Shown here: piece after piece, positions 31,801 through 40,138 of the stretch
Position numbering within the stretch: the stretch's first letter is position 1
How the letters are laid out: each line of letters starts with the position of its first letter
NCBI RefSeq assembly: GCF_019970045.1
Contig: NZ_JAHXYI010000003.1
Location: 653,764-717,763 of the forward strand
DNA from: Chryseobacterium sp. GVT01B
Lineage (GTDB): Bacteria > Bacteroidota > Bacteroidia > Flavobacteriales > Weeksellaceae
DNA: 64,000 bases
Direction of reading: 5' to 3'
Position numbers and translations under genes: made by a program
The notes under the pieces: generated by a model
What the model was told of the DNA's origin: nothing
Database searches by the model: none
The model's input: the letters and a program-made list of their open reading frames with translations, nothing else

Positions 31801-34718
31801 AATTTCAGTTGGTAGCATTCAATGATGTGAATACAGAATCTGTTTCTTTAAAAATAAAAGACACAGAAAAACCTTTAAAAATTGAAACGGTAACCTTCAG
31901 AGATAAACTGGAACCGAATTCTAAGGAAAAATGGACGGTAAAAGTAACCGGAAATGATAATGAAAAGATCAATGCTGAGGTATTGGCTAATATGTACGAT
32001 ATGTCTCTGGATCAGTTTGCCGAAAATAGCTATAGCTGGAGAAAATTGTACACACCATTTGTAATTGTTACTTCTTATGGGATCAACAATTACCTGCAGC
32101 AGCAAAACTATCAGAAAAGGCTGAGATATTTTGAAGACAAGTATATACAAGTTCCGCAATTCAACTGGTTTGATGGTGACTTTGCTCACTATGGATTAAA
32201 AGGAAGAGTTTCAGGAGTAATGGTTAACAATGCAGTAATGCCGGCTCCTGCTGCTGTTGCAAAAGAAGCAGCAATTGAAGAAGTGGTTATGACTGGATAC
32301 GCAAAAAAATCTAATAAGCACTATGATGAAGCCTCAGCTACAAGAGTAAGAGCACAGGACGCTAATGGAGGTGAAGATTCAGATGGAGAGGATCTTGAAA
32401 AAATTCCTGTACGTCAGAATCTGAACGAAACAGCCTTCTTCTATCCGGATCTGAAAACCGATGCCGAAGGAAATGTAAACTTCGAGTTCACTTCTCCGGA
32501 AGCATTGACAAAATGGAAGCTGATGTTCCTTGCTCACACAAAGGATGCAAGAGCAGCTACCCTGGAAAAAGAAGTGGTAACCCAGAAAGAATTCTCTGTG
32601 ACACCGAACTATCCGAGATTCCTGAGAGAAGGGGATGAGTTGAACCTACAGTCAAAACTTTCAAATCTTACCGATAAAAAACTGAACGGTTCTGCCGAGT
32701 TACAAATCCTGGATGCCTTTACCAATGAAAATATTTCTTCAAAATTTGGAATGAATTCAGGAGTACAAAACTTTAACTTAACTGAAAACGGAAGCAATGC
32801 ATTAACATGGAAATTAAAAGTTCCGGACAACGTTTCCTCTGTTATTTTTAAAGTGGTTGCCAAAGCAGGTGCTTATTCCGATGGTGAACAGCAGGCCATT
32901 GCTGTATTACCAAACAGAATGCTTGTGACTGATGCCGTTCCTGTTTTTGTAAAAGAAGGAGAAACCAAAACATTTGTGTTAGATAACCTTAAAAATAATA
33001 CTTCCACAACAGCTTCTAATGTTTCGAATACATTAGAACTGACAACCAATCCGATCTGGGAGATTATGTTTGCCCTTCCAAGTCTGAAAAATGATCAGAA
33101 TAACTCAGCAGATGTAATCTTCAATAAATGGTTTGCAGATGTGCTGGCTTCAGAAATATTCAAAGCTAATCCGAAAATGAAAACGGTTTTTGAAGAATAT
33201 CAGAACAAAGGATTATTAAATTCAAATCTTGAAAAAAATCAGGAGCTGAAACAACTGTTGCTGGAAGAAACACCTTGGTTACTGGAAAGCAAAAATGAAG
33301 GAGAACAGATGCAGAAACTGGCATTATTATTCGATGTCAATACGATGAAAAATTCGATTAATCAGGATTGGGACGATTTCAAAAAACTGCAAAACCCTGA
33401 TGGTGGATTCTCATGGTATCCTGGGTATCCAAGTTCTTACGGTACTTCATTGTATATCCTTAAAAACTTAGGGAAAATCAACTCTTGGTTAAAAGACAAT
33501 GTGAAAGACTATCAAAGTGCCGATCAGAATGCTATTACAGCTAAATTGATTCAATATGTCGATAATGAAGTCAACAAGTATTTTGATGTGAAAAAAGGCA
33601 ACGTTTGGAACAATTGGGCTATGGATTATCTTGATACCAGAAACTATTGGGAAAAACAATATCCTTTAAAAGGAAAAGGAGCTACTCTGAAAGCGTTGGT
33701 AAAACAAAAAGCAAAAACAGCGAAGATCACAGATTTCACATTCTTCGGACTTCACCGTGCAGCCTTATTAATGAATGATTACGGTCTGAAAGATGTATCT
33801 GATAAATTGATGACTTACCTTAAAGAAACATCTACAGATACAAAAACACAAGGGGTCTACTGGAAGCAAAACCTGAATGACTGGGGATGGTTCGGTTCCA
33901 AAGTGGTGAACCATGCCGGAGCATTGGAAACATTCAATAAGTTAAGATCTAATGACCAAAGCTTTATTGAGGATATGAAAATCTGGCTGGTAACTCAGAA
34001 GGAAGTCAACTCATGGGGAAGCTCAAGAGGGACAGCCGAAGTGATCTTTACTATTCTGAATTCAGGAAAATCATGGACCGGAGCAGAAAGTGATAAAGCT
34101 ACTATCGTTTGGGGAGGAAAAGAATTGGTTCCTCAGACCCAGGCAACAGGCTATGTGAAATCAACAGTGAAAACAGACGCCGTAGATAAAAACTTAGCCA
34201 CTGTAACCGTTACAAAACCTGGTCCCGGAATTGTTCAGGGTGGATTGTTCTGGCAGTATTACGAAGATCTAGATAAAATCAAATCTTCCGAAAATTATAT
34301 TTCCGTGACGAAAGAATTATACAAAAAAGTGAAAACAGTAAACGGAGAAGAACTTCAGAAAATCTCTTCTGAAACGCCGTTGAAAGTAGGAGATAAGGTA
34401 ACGGTAAGAATGATTCTGAACACAGACAGAGCCATGGAATTTATCCATATTAAAGATATGCGTGCGGCAGGATTTGAACCTGTAGATGTATTATCCGGAT
34501 ATCAGTGGAAAAATAATCTTGGGTATTATCAGTCGACCAAAGATGCTTCTACCAATTTCTATATTCAGTACATGCCGAAAGGAAAATATGTTTTTGAATA
34601 CGATGTAGTAGCCAATGCATCAGGAAAATTCTCCAACGGAATCACGACGATGCAGAATTATTATGCACCACAGATGAACGCCCACACAAAAGGAAGCAAT
34701 GTAACAATATCAGAATAA
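28812..34718 (+). CDS. Alpha-2-macroglobulin family protein
   Basis: 1968 residues with a signal peptide ending at VSAQK (about residue 23). After an N-terminal helical region (to about 320) come macroglobulin-type domains; the MG2 signature FIDRGIYRPGQTVYFKV is near residue 553 and the A2M segment EGNVNFEFTSPEALTKWKL near 1220. The place where thioester forms carry CxEQ reads NNSADVIFNKWFAD (about 1430), so the thioester cysteine is absent. A loop at 1156-1166 reads EEVVMTGYAKK, like the start of SusC receptors. Probably a periplasmic or surface protease trap, next to an ecotin gene. Confidence 0.88.
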   Translation: MKRFSKIFMLLLIMLSFSKVSAQKYYDTQWKKVAENSTKGAYKSNLPIILDIQKQAMKENNAFELIRSLKAEFSIVNQTVDDDQNDSASQFFKKLKDAEGKLSGEGKLVYKVLLNGFFMDHYNQNSWKINGRTNINSQDVAQIETWSRLDFKNYLTKSFQELDQEKPEMKKISLEKYKDIFSGTVDIAYFPTLSDWYAIKKVEFLSENNIFTKNELTANRTAINATYDELIAQNKGNAKLYFMKEKITENCNFNHCKDKLEQLQNLLKSNVEGDYKVMIMGEIMDELVGKKKPKEAIALAAQAKNEYPKSPFIENIKSKEAQIVNPYLTLKYEAQTQNNLPIHFVAQYQNVSEFTLNIYEVKDDFTSLLQYVQNSYSNTFGKLKKNLVRKEVFQLPDPKDYQNHKTSLEVKPLPSGVYVAEFTVAGTDMKDSDSRQNFYFLVSGNRIIYQSKTDRNPLSDELKLVNSENGKPLTNEGLRFYEFVSNKTLNKIEGKTNENGVFKFPSTESKEYYRTFLIQQPKTNDFQIMQVYGNRGSAEDYNPNKQTRSTAQIFIDRGIYRPGQTVYFKVINTNINKEVESVLSGLKQKITLLNTNSEEVSSQEFTTNEFGSYHGSFILPKGKLNGNFYLRIDGESQGYKNFRVEEYKRPKFEVTFDPVKEEYKYGQTIELKGKAVMFSGVPLNNTTVNYEIKKQNIRWRYFSWYPQDNDNENSILGEAKTNEKGEFIIRLELKKDDKLEGIQIDNYAINASVTDINGETQTANTQLKVASVSHYIQAENIANTFTGENVKVKVETKNYNDQNLKKSYQVKLSKLTAPDRIFRDNFKSDVQNLPKYSKEEFISKFPHDLFDENDEIKNWKTEKVLVEKQQQPSADNAQLTTNLDLGKLEAGDYQLELFNIEGRDTIKAAQNFSVWDKTSLKPTQKTFLTVIAPKEELSRGEKAKVYVFSAIPDALVNVFVQDGSGKTVSEVHQIKKGILEYTAEIPKDKSVSDLNLQFQLVAFNDVNTESVSLKIKDTEKPLKIETVTFRDKLEPNSKEKWTVKVTGNDNEKINAEVLANMYDMSLDQFAENSYSWRKLYTPFVIVTSYGINNYLQQQNYQKRLRYFEDKYIQVPQFNWFDGDFAHYGLKGRVSGVMVNNAVMPAPAAVAKEAAIEEVVMTGYAKKSNKHYDEASATRVRAQDANGGEDSDGEDLEKIPVRQNLNETAFFYPDLKTDAEGNVNFEFTSPEALTKWKLMFLAHTKDARAATLEKEVVTQKEFSVTPNYPRFLREGDELNLQSKLSNLTDKKLNGSAELQILDAFTNENISSKFGMNSGVQNFNLTENGSNALTWKLKVPDNVSSVIFKVVAKAGAYSDGEQQAIAVLPNRMLVTDAVPVFVKEGETKTFVLDNLKNNTSTTASNVSNTLELTTNPIWEIMFALPSLKNDQNNSADVIFNKWFADVLASEIFKANPKMKTVFEEYQNKGLLNSNLEKNQELKQLLLEETPWLLESKNEGEQMQKLALLFDVNTMKNSINQDWDDFKKLQNPDGGFSWYPGYPSSYGTSLYILKNLGKINSWLKDNVKDYQSADQNAITAKLIQYVDNEVNKYFDVKKGNVWNNWAMDYLDTRNYWEKQYPLKGKGATLKALVKQKAKTAKITDFTFFGLHRAALLMNDYGLKDVSDKLMTYLKETSTDTKTQGVYWKQNLNDWGWFGSKVVNHAGALETFNKLRSNDQSFIEDMKIWLVTQKEVNSWGSSRGTAEVIFTILNSGKSWTGAESDKATIVWGGKELVPQTQATGYVKSTVKTDAVDKNLATVTVTKPGPGIVQGGLFWQYYEDLDKIKSSENYISVTKELYKKVKTVNGEELQKISSETPLKVGDKVTVRMILNTDRAMEFIHIKDMRAAGFEPVDVLSGYQWKNNLGYYQSTKDASTNFYIQYMPKGKYVFEYDVVANASGKFSNGITTMQNYYAPQMNAHTKGSNVTISE

Positions 34719-34729
34719 TGTATAAGAGG

Positions 34730-34757
34730 ACTGCAGTATAAACTACTGCAGTTTTTT
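34730..34757 (+). terminator. Terminator after alpha-2-macroglobulin gene
   Basis: ACTGCAGTA (34730-34738) pairs with TACTGCAGT (34744-34752) and is followed by a run of T. It separates the A2M and ecotin transcripts. Confidence 0.88.
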
Positions 34758-34811
34758 GTTGAAAGATTTCAAATGAAAATAGAATTAAATCGAAAAAATC
34801 AAACAATTGTT

Positions 34812-34819
34812 TAATTTTG
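34812..34819 (+). promoter_or_regulatory. -7 promoter element of ecotin gene
   Basis: TAATTTTG matches TAnnTTTG, 46 bp upstream of the ATG. No well-spaced TTG was found at -33. Confidence 0.4.
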
Positions 34820-34865
34820 GAATGATTTTTGGAATTAGGTTAGTACAAATTAAAAAATTATAAAG

Positions 34866-35354
34866 ATGAAATTTTCTAAAACTTTAATTACTGGATTGGT
34901 ATTGATGGCTGGAGTAAATGCTTTCGCGCAAAAGAAAGCAGAAAAGTTTGAAAAACTACAGATTGAAATGTTCCCAAAAGCTAAAGAAGGATATAAACAG
35001 GTATATATTCAGCTTCCAGTAGCAAAAAACGAAAACGATTTAAAAGTTGAACTTTTTGTAGGTGCTGAAAAAATGTTAGATTGTAACAACTATTTCCTGA
35101 TGGGAGAAATGAAAACTCAGGATCTTCAGGGATGGGGCTATAACTATTATGAAGTAGAGTCTAAAGGAGAAACTGCCGGAACCCTGATGGGCTGCATGGA
35201 TAAAAAACTGACTAAAAAGTTTGTTACCCTAAAGCCTGAAACGGTAAGATACAACAGTAAACTTCCATTGGTGTTCTATGTACCGAAAGACATCGAAGTA
35301 CGTTACAGAATTTTACGTCCCGATGCTGGCTTGAAAAAAGCAGTTCAAAGATAA
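34866..35354 (+). CDS. eco: Ecotin, periplasmic serine protease inhibitor
   Basis: 162 residues with a signal peptide ending at AFAQK. It matches ecotin along its length: MFPKAKEGYKQVYIQLP, then LKVELFVGAEKMLDC, LQGWGYNYYEVES and VRYNSKLPLVFYVPKDIEVRYRI. The two ecotin cysteines are kept (Cys73, Cys110). Aligning on TLMGC places Leu107 at the P1 position where Escherichia coli ecotin has Met84, pointing to chymotrypsin- or elastase-like targets. It would protect the cell against foreign serine proteases in the periplasm. Own promoter and terminator. Confidence 0.92.
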   Translation: MKFSKTLITGLVLMAGVNAFAQKKAEKFEKLQIEMFPKAKEGYKQVYIQLPVAKNENDLKVELFVGAEKMLDCNNYFLMGEMKTQDLQGWGYNYYEVESKGETAGTLMGCMDKKLTKKFVTLKPETVRYNSKLPLVFYVPKDIEVRYRILRPDAGLKKAVQR

Positions 35355-35376
35355 ATCAGCTTATTATAATTATACA

Positions 35377-35410
35377 GAAAACTCCTCGCAGCGATGTGAG
35401 GAGTTTTCAT
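35377..35410 (+). terminator. Terminator after ecotin gene
   Basis: AAAACTCCTC pairs with GAGGAGTTTT around an imperfect GCAGCGATGT loop, ending in T-rich DNA. Confidence 0.85.
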
Positions 35411-35446
35411 TTTTTATAGTATCAATTTGGGATTAATTAAACGTTT

Positions 35447-36195
35447 CGTTTGTCATTCCGCAGGAATCCATGCTCTAAAATTCAGAATCACCTTATTCGC
35501 TGAGTGAAATGCCGTTGCGAACGAATTTAAAACAATTTATAATGCTTTTGCGAACATCGCGTTATATTATAGGTTTTGGCTAAAGCCGTTTGAAATTTTA
35601 ACCTTTTATCAAACGGGCTAAAGCCCATTCCTATTGAATAATATTCTTGCAAATTTTGCTGATTATTATTCCCAAATCTATCCACTCACTTTGTCATTCC
35701 GCAGGAATCCATGCTCTAAAATTCAGAATTACCTTATTGGCTGAGTGAAACGCCCTTGCGAACGAATTTAAAAGACTTCATAATGCTTTTGCGAACATCG
35801 TGTTATATTATAGGTTTTGGCTAAAGCCGTTTGAAATTTTAACCTTTTATCAAACGGGCTAAAGCCCATTCCTATTGAATAATCATTCTTGCAAATTTTA
35901 CTGATTATTATTCCCGAAGTCTATCCACTCAGTTTGTCATTCCACAGGAATCCATGCTCTAAAATTCAGAATTACCTTATTGGCTGAGTGAAATGCCCTT
36001 GCGAACGAATTTAAAAGACTTCAAAATGCTTTTGCGAACATCGCGTTATATTATAGGTTTTGGCTAAAGCCGTTTGAATTTTAACCTTTTATCAAACGGG
36101 CTAAAGCCCATTCCTATAGAATAATCATTCTTGCAAATTTTGCTGATTATTATTCCCGAAGTCTATCCACGCACTTTGTCATTCCGCAGGAATCT
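35447..36195. repeat. Tandem repeat, three full copies and a fragment, period ~242 bp
   Basis: Copies begin with TGTCATTCCGCAGGAATCC at 35451, 35692 and 35935, and a fourth start at 36177 breaks off near 36195 (periods 241, 243, 242). Copies are highly similar, with scattered substitutions and short indels. Each holds a TGCGAAC word twice and the imperfect inverted repeat GGCTAAAGCCGTTTGA ... TCAAACGGGCTAAAGCCC. No ORF is supported. A fragment of the inverted-repeat part also occurs at 60204-60222, so the module is interspersed. The unit is too long and has no spacers for a CRISPR. Confidence 0.9.
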
Positions 36196-36486
36196 AAATT
36201 TCAAATCTCAGGATAGAATACTAAAGCTTGTTTTTCCGGTCTAGTACTTTTAAATCCTTTTATTTCCTGATAAAAATGCTTTATAAATAGTATGAAAAAA
36301 GTAGAGTTAAATATTTTTTCAAAATTTTTTAGTTTTTAATTAACATTTAAACGCATCAGGCAAAACTTTATTTTGTAAGGCTTTAAACTTAAACAGATTT
36401 TAAACTTACTTTAAATTCACAGTATTGTAGAATTATCTTGAAGGATTTTACTTTTTTTTGCATTATATTTGTTGTAAACATAAACC
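36196..36486. other. AT-rich leader region of the exporter operon
   Basis: 291 bp without a gene; it holds the promoter of the exporter operon and otherwise nothing I can name. Confidence 0.5.
36438..36471 (+). promoter_or_regulatory. Promoter of the tolC-like operon
   Basis: TATATTTG (36464-36471) matches the -7 consensus; a TTG at 36438-36440 lies 23 bp upstream, at the edge of the accepted spacing. The leader before the ATG at 36487 would be only about ten bases. Confidence 0.45.
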
Positions 36487-37905
36487 ATGAAAAACAATTT
36501 ATTGATTTTTACGTTTAGTTTTTTTGCGTTCCCCGCTTTTGGCTGGGCACAGTCTGCGCCGGATTTTAAAGAACTTCTGGATAGTGCTATGGTTCGGGAT
36601 TCGAACCTTAAAATGCAGGTGACCCAAAACAAACTTACCGATCTTGACGAACATAAACTGAAAGATATCTTTCTTCCTACCCTGGAATTGAGTGGTAAAG
36701 CCGGCTATCTCAACGGAACAGCAAGACTTACGTCACCGGAACTCAATCTCGCTCCCTTTATCAATATTCCTGAAGGGACTTTCAACAATAATTTCAATGT
36801 ATCAGGATTTTCAGGTATTGCCAAGGCAGATGCCAAAATGCTTCTGTATTCCGGAGGGAAGGTCAAATACATGAAAAAAGCGGTTGAAGAAAAGAAAAAA
36901 TCTGAAGATATCCTTTTGGAAAAGACAAAAGATGAGGTGATTGCTACGATTTCTAAAGCGTACGATCAGCTAGCTCTCATTCATCAGTCTAAAAAAGTAC
37001 TGGATGAAAGTAAAAGACGGCTTGATATCAACAGAAAAACAGCCGATAAAGCACTTGGTTACGGCTTGATTACTCCTTATGACCATAAGAAAATCGAACT
37101 CGCTCAGGCTACCTTAGATGCGAAAATGGTAGAATATGAAGGGAAAAAAGAATTACTTCTTACCCAACTTTATATTTTAACAGGAATCAACAGAGAAAGG
37201 CTCCGAATGATAGATCCGGTATTATCTCCTGTAGAACTGCTTGCAGCAGAAAAAGGAATAGAACAGAGAGCAGAAATTCGAGCGCTGGAACATGGTATAA
37301 GTGCTGCAGATTATAAAATAAAAGCAGAAAGAACATGGATGATTCCTAAAGTACAGCTGATGGCTTCCGCCTATTATATCGGTTTATATGGCAACAGGAT
37401 CAAATCTTCAGAAAATATAATTCCGGCAGTTCCGATACTTGGATACGAAGGGAAAAAACTGGACTGGAGGCCTAACAATATCAATGTATTCCCTTTGATT
37501 ACTGCAGGAGTAGGTTTTAAATGGGAGATTTTTGACGGTAAAGAAGGAAAACATGCGGAAGAAACAGCCAAAGTCGGAAAAGAAGTATTGCAGAACCAGA
37601 AAGAAGATGCCCTGAAAAAACTGACACTGAACCTGGCAAATAATCAGACCAATTACGATATTGCTTCCGCTCAGATTACTTTAAAAGCCAAGGAAAAAGA
37701 ACTGGCAAAAAATGCACTCGTACAGGCAGAAAAAGAATTCCGATATGGAATGAGTAAATCTTCTCAGCTTATTGATGCGGAAAACGATCTTGAAGCTTCC
37801 GAGCTGGAATATCAGAATGCCATTTTCAACCAGAGAAGAGCGGGAATAGAACTGATGAGGTCTACCCAGGAACTGGATATCACCAAATTTTATTTAATCC
37901 CTTAA
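36487..37905 (+). CDS. TolC-family outer-membrane efflux protein
   Basis: 472 residues with a signal peptide ending near GWAQS (residue 22). Two repeats of long coiled-coil helices (for example KAVEEKKKSEDILLEKTKDE and LVQAEKEFRYGMSKSSQLID) with barrel strands between are the TolC plan. It forms the outer-membrane duct of a tripartite exporter with the HlyD-type gene 8 bp downstream and the ABC-2 permease after that. The substrate is unknown. Confidence 0.88.
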   Translation: MKNNLLIFTFSFFAFPAFGWAQSAPDFKELLDSAMVRDSNLKMQVTQNKLTDLDEHKLKDIFLPTLELSGKAGYLNGTARLTSPELNLAPFINIPEGTFNNNFNVSGFSGIAKADAKMLLYSGGKVKYMKKAVEEKKKSEDILLEKTKDEVIATISKAYDQLALIHQSKKVLDESKRRLDINRKTADKALGYGLITPYDHKKIELAQATLDAKMVEYEGKKELLLTQLYILTGINRERLRMIDPVLSPVELLAAEKGIEQRAEIRALEHGISAADYKIKAERTWMIPKVQLMASAYYIGLYGNRIKSSENIIPAVPILGYEGKKLDWRPNNINVFPLITAGVGFKWEIFDGKEGKHAEETAKVGKEVLQNQKEDALKKLTLNLANNQTNYDIASAQITLKAKEKELAKNALVQAEKEFRYGMSKSSQLIDAENDLEASELEYQNAIFNQRRAGIELMRSTQELDITKFYLIP

Positions 37906-37913
37906 AAATTTAA

Positions 37914-38873
37914 ATGATGCATAAAAATATATCTATACTCTTCGCTGCTCTGTTTTTGTTGGGGAGCTGTGACAAAAAAAATGAAAAGATCAAAGAACCT
38001 GAAGGAAAAACTAAAAAGGATGTCATCTCTTTTGCCCCAAAAGTTACCGGAAGGATCTTAAAAATATATGTTTCCGAAGGTCAAACGGTGAAAAAAGGAG
38101 ATACTTTGGCTCAGCTTGATGTCCCTGAAGTTTCTGCAAAAATCGCGCAGGCACAGGGCGCAGTAAACGCCGCTTCAGCTCAGGAGCAAATGGCAAAAAA
38201 CGGAGCTACATCCGATCAGTTGAAACAGCTTCAGGCCAAATATAAAGGTTTGAAAGAACAATACGAATTTGCCCAGAAATCGTATAAAAGAGCAAACAAT
38301 ATGTTCCGTGACAGTTTAATGTCTCCGCAGGCTCATGACGAAATTTATGCAAAACTGCAGGGCGCAAAAGCACAATATGATGCTGTAGTGGCAGAGCTGG
38401 ATGACGTAAACAGAGGAACCCGTTTTGAAAAAATAGAAATGGCGGCAGGACAGGCATCACAGGCCAAAGGAGCTTTGCAGGAAGCCAATGTAGCCTATTC
38501 CGAAAGATACATCATTGCTACCAATGATATGGAAATAGAAACTATCAGTTTAAACACAGGAGAACTTGCAACAGCTGGTTTTGCCCTATTCAACGGATAT
38601 ATCCCTGAAAGTACTTATTTCAGATTTACCATTCCGGAAAGTGCTATTTCAAAATATAAAAAAGGGCAGGAAGTGACCATGCAGGTGGTTTATAACAAAG
38701 AAAACCTGACAGGAGATATCGTATACATCAAGCAGTTGACAAAGTACGCGGATATTACAACAGCTTACCCTGATTACCAGCTGCAGGATGCGATCTATGA
38801 GATCAAAGTAAAACCCAAAGACATGAACAAGGCTAAAAGTATTCTAGTAAATGCTAACGTAATTCTGAAATAA
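37914..38873 (+). CDS. HlyD-type membrane fusion lipoprotein
   Basis: 319 residues. A lipoprotein signal (LFLLGSCDKK, Cys19) anchors it. The biotinyl-lipoyl half GRILKIYVSEGQTVKKGDTLAQLDVPEV comes first (shown here as the family's classic GxVxxxxVxxGxxVxxGxxL pattern), then a coiled-coil hairpin (about 75-185) and a beta-barrel part. It bridges the inner-membrane permease and the TolC duct in the periplasm. Two start codons in a row (37914, 37917) are equally possible. Confidence 0.87.
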   Translation: MMHKNISILFAALFLLGSCDKKNEKIKEPEGKTKKDVISFAPKVTGRILKIYVSEGQTVKKGDTLAQLDVPEVSAKIAQAQGAVNAASAQEQMAKNGATSDQLKQLQAKYKGLKEQYEFAQKSYKRANNMFRDSLMSPQAHDEIYAKLQGAKAQYDAVVAELDDVNRGTRFEKIEMAAGQASQAKGALQEANVAYSERYIIATNDMEIETISLNTGELATAGFALFNGYIPESTYFRFTIPESAISKYKKGQEVTMQVVYNKENLTGDIVYIKQLTKYADITTAYPDYQLQDAIYEIKVKPKDMNKAKSILVNANVILK

Positions 38874-38932
38874 ATGAAAAGAACGGATGAAGCTTCTATT
38901 GAATTTCATTCTCAAAATATAAAAATATACAG

Positions 38933-40138
38933 ATGAAAGAATTTTTCCGTCTTTTGAAACGTGAGTTCAAACTTTTTATTGGCAATTCTACCTTAAGGAC
39001 AGTGTTCTTTTTGGCACCGGTCTTCTATGCAACCTTGCTGGGGTTTGTCTACAAAAGCGGAAAAGTTGAAAATACTCCTGTATTGGTGGTAGACAGAGAT
39101 AATACTCCCTTATCTAATCAACTGACGGAAATGCTGGATGATAATAAAAGCATTAAAATAATCAGATATCTTCAGGAACCGCTGAGCATCAAAGATGAGG
39201 TCATCAGGCATGAAGCAGCAGCTGTAGTGATTATTCCTTCAAGGTTTGAAGGAGATATGCTTCAGAAAAAATATCCTGAACTGAATGTCTATATCAATAC
39301 CGGAAACGTCTTAACGGCAAATTTTGCCTCCAAAGCCCTTCAGTTGACCATAGGAACCTTCTCTGCCGGAGCTTCCATCAAGGCTCTTCAAAAAGCAGGA
39401 ATGCCTGCAGCAAAGGCGGTGACACAATATGAACCTTTCAAAGCCAATTATATTACCCTCTTCAATACCACCGGAAACTACCTGATCTTCATGTGGCCCG
39501 CTATGCTGGCAGTAGTATTACAGCAGGTGATTCTATTAGCTATGGCTGTAAGTTTTGCAGCTGAATTTGAAAGAGGTTCTTTTGTCAAAGAATATCTCAG
39601 AATGAAAAAATGGGCCTTCCCAACCATGCTGATAAAAGTAATTCCTATCTGGGTATTTTCTATTCTCATTGTAGGTATTTACTACTTTATGCACATGATT
39701 TTCCATGTTCCTATGCCGGAAGGAATATTCAATTTTATTTTGCTGACGGCCGTTTTTGTAGGATCAGTTTCGTTTTTAGGCGTATTTATCAGTATCCTGA
39801 TTCCTGATGCATTGAAAGCTACACAAATCCTTATGGTTATTGCTTCACCGGCTTTCATTATCAGTGGTTTTACATGGCCTTTAAGCGCGATGCCTGCCTT
39901 CGTTCAGTTTATCGCTAATATTATTCCGTTGACCCCTTTTTTACAGGCTTTCAAAATTTTATTAATTCAAAAAGGTTCGGTAGAACTTACATTCCCTTAC
40001 CTGAAACATTTGAGTATCCTTTTAGTGGTATACGCTGTGATAGGCTGGATTGCTTTAAAGATCAAACTTTGGTTTATTTTCAGAAAAGCTGCGCCACAGG
40101 AAATTGCGGTTGAGAATGCTTCTGAGGAGATTGAGTAG
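38933..40138 (+). CDS. ABC-2 type transporter permease
   Basis: 401 residues. One span near residues 22-42, a periplasmic domain (about 45-170, VENTPVLVVDRDNTPLS), then five to six spans in the C-terminal half (IFMWPAMLAVVLQQVILLAM onward; ASPAFIISGFTWPLSAMP is the family motif). It is the inner-membrane part of an exporter with the two preceding genes. No ATP-binding-cassette gene is in the operon or anywhere else in the window, so the ATPase must be encoded elsewhere or the complex works otherwise. Confidence 0.85.
   Translation: MKEFFRLLKREFKLFIGNSTLRTVFFLAPVFYATLLGFVYKSGKVENTPVLVVDRDNTPLSNQLTEMLDDNKSIKIIRYLQEPLSIKDEVIRHEAAAVVIIPSRFEGDMLQKKYPELNVYINTGNVLTANFASKALQLTIGTFSAGASIKALQKAGMPAAKAVTQYEPFKANYITLFNTTGNYLIFMWPAMLAVVLQQVILLAMAVSFAAEFERGSFVKEYLRMKKWAFPTMLIKVIPIWVFSILIVGIYYFMHMIFHVPMPEGIFNFILLTAVFVGSVSFLGVFISILIPDALKATQILMVIASPAFIISGFTWPLSAMPAFVQFIANIIPLTPFLQAFKILLIQKGSVELTFPYLKHLSILLVVYAVIGWIALKIKLWFIFRKAAPQEIAVENASEEIE

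Noticed and set aside
32279..32311. TonB-dependent receptor encoded within the alpha-2-macroglobulin gene
   Set aside because: Only the short GYG-like motif is there; no plug or barrel follows.
35447..36195. Possible CRISPR array
   Set aside because: The unit is about 242 bp and contiguous, with no short repeat-spacer alternation and no cas genes.
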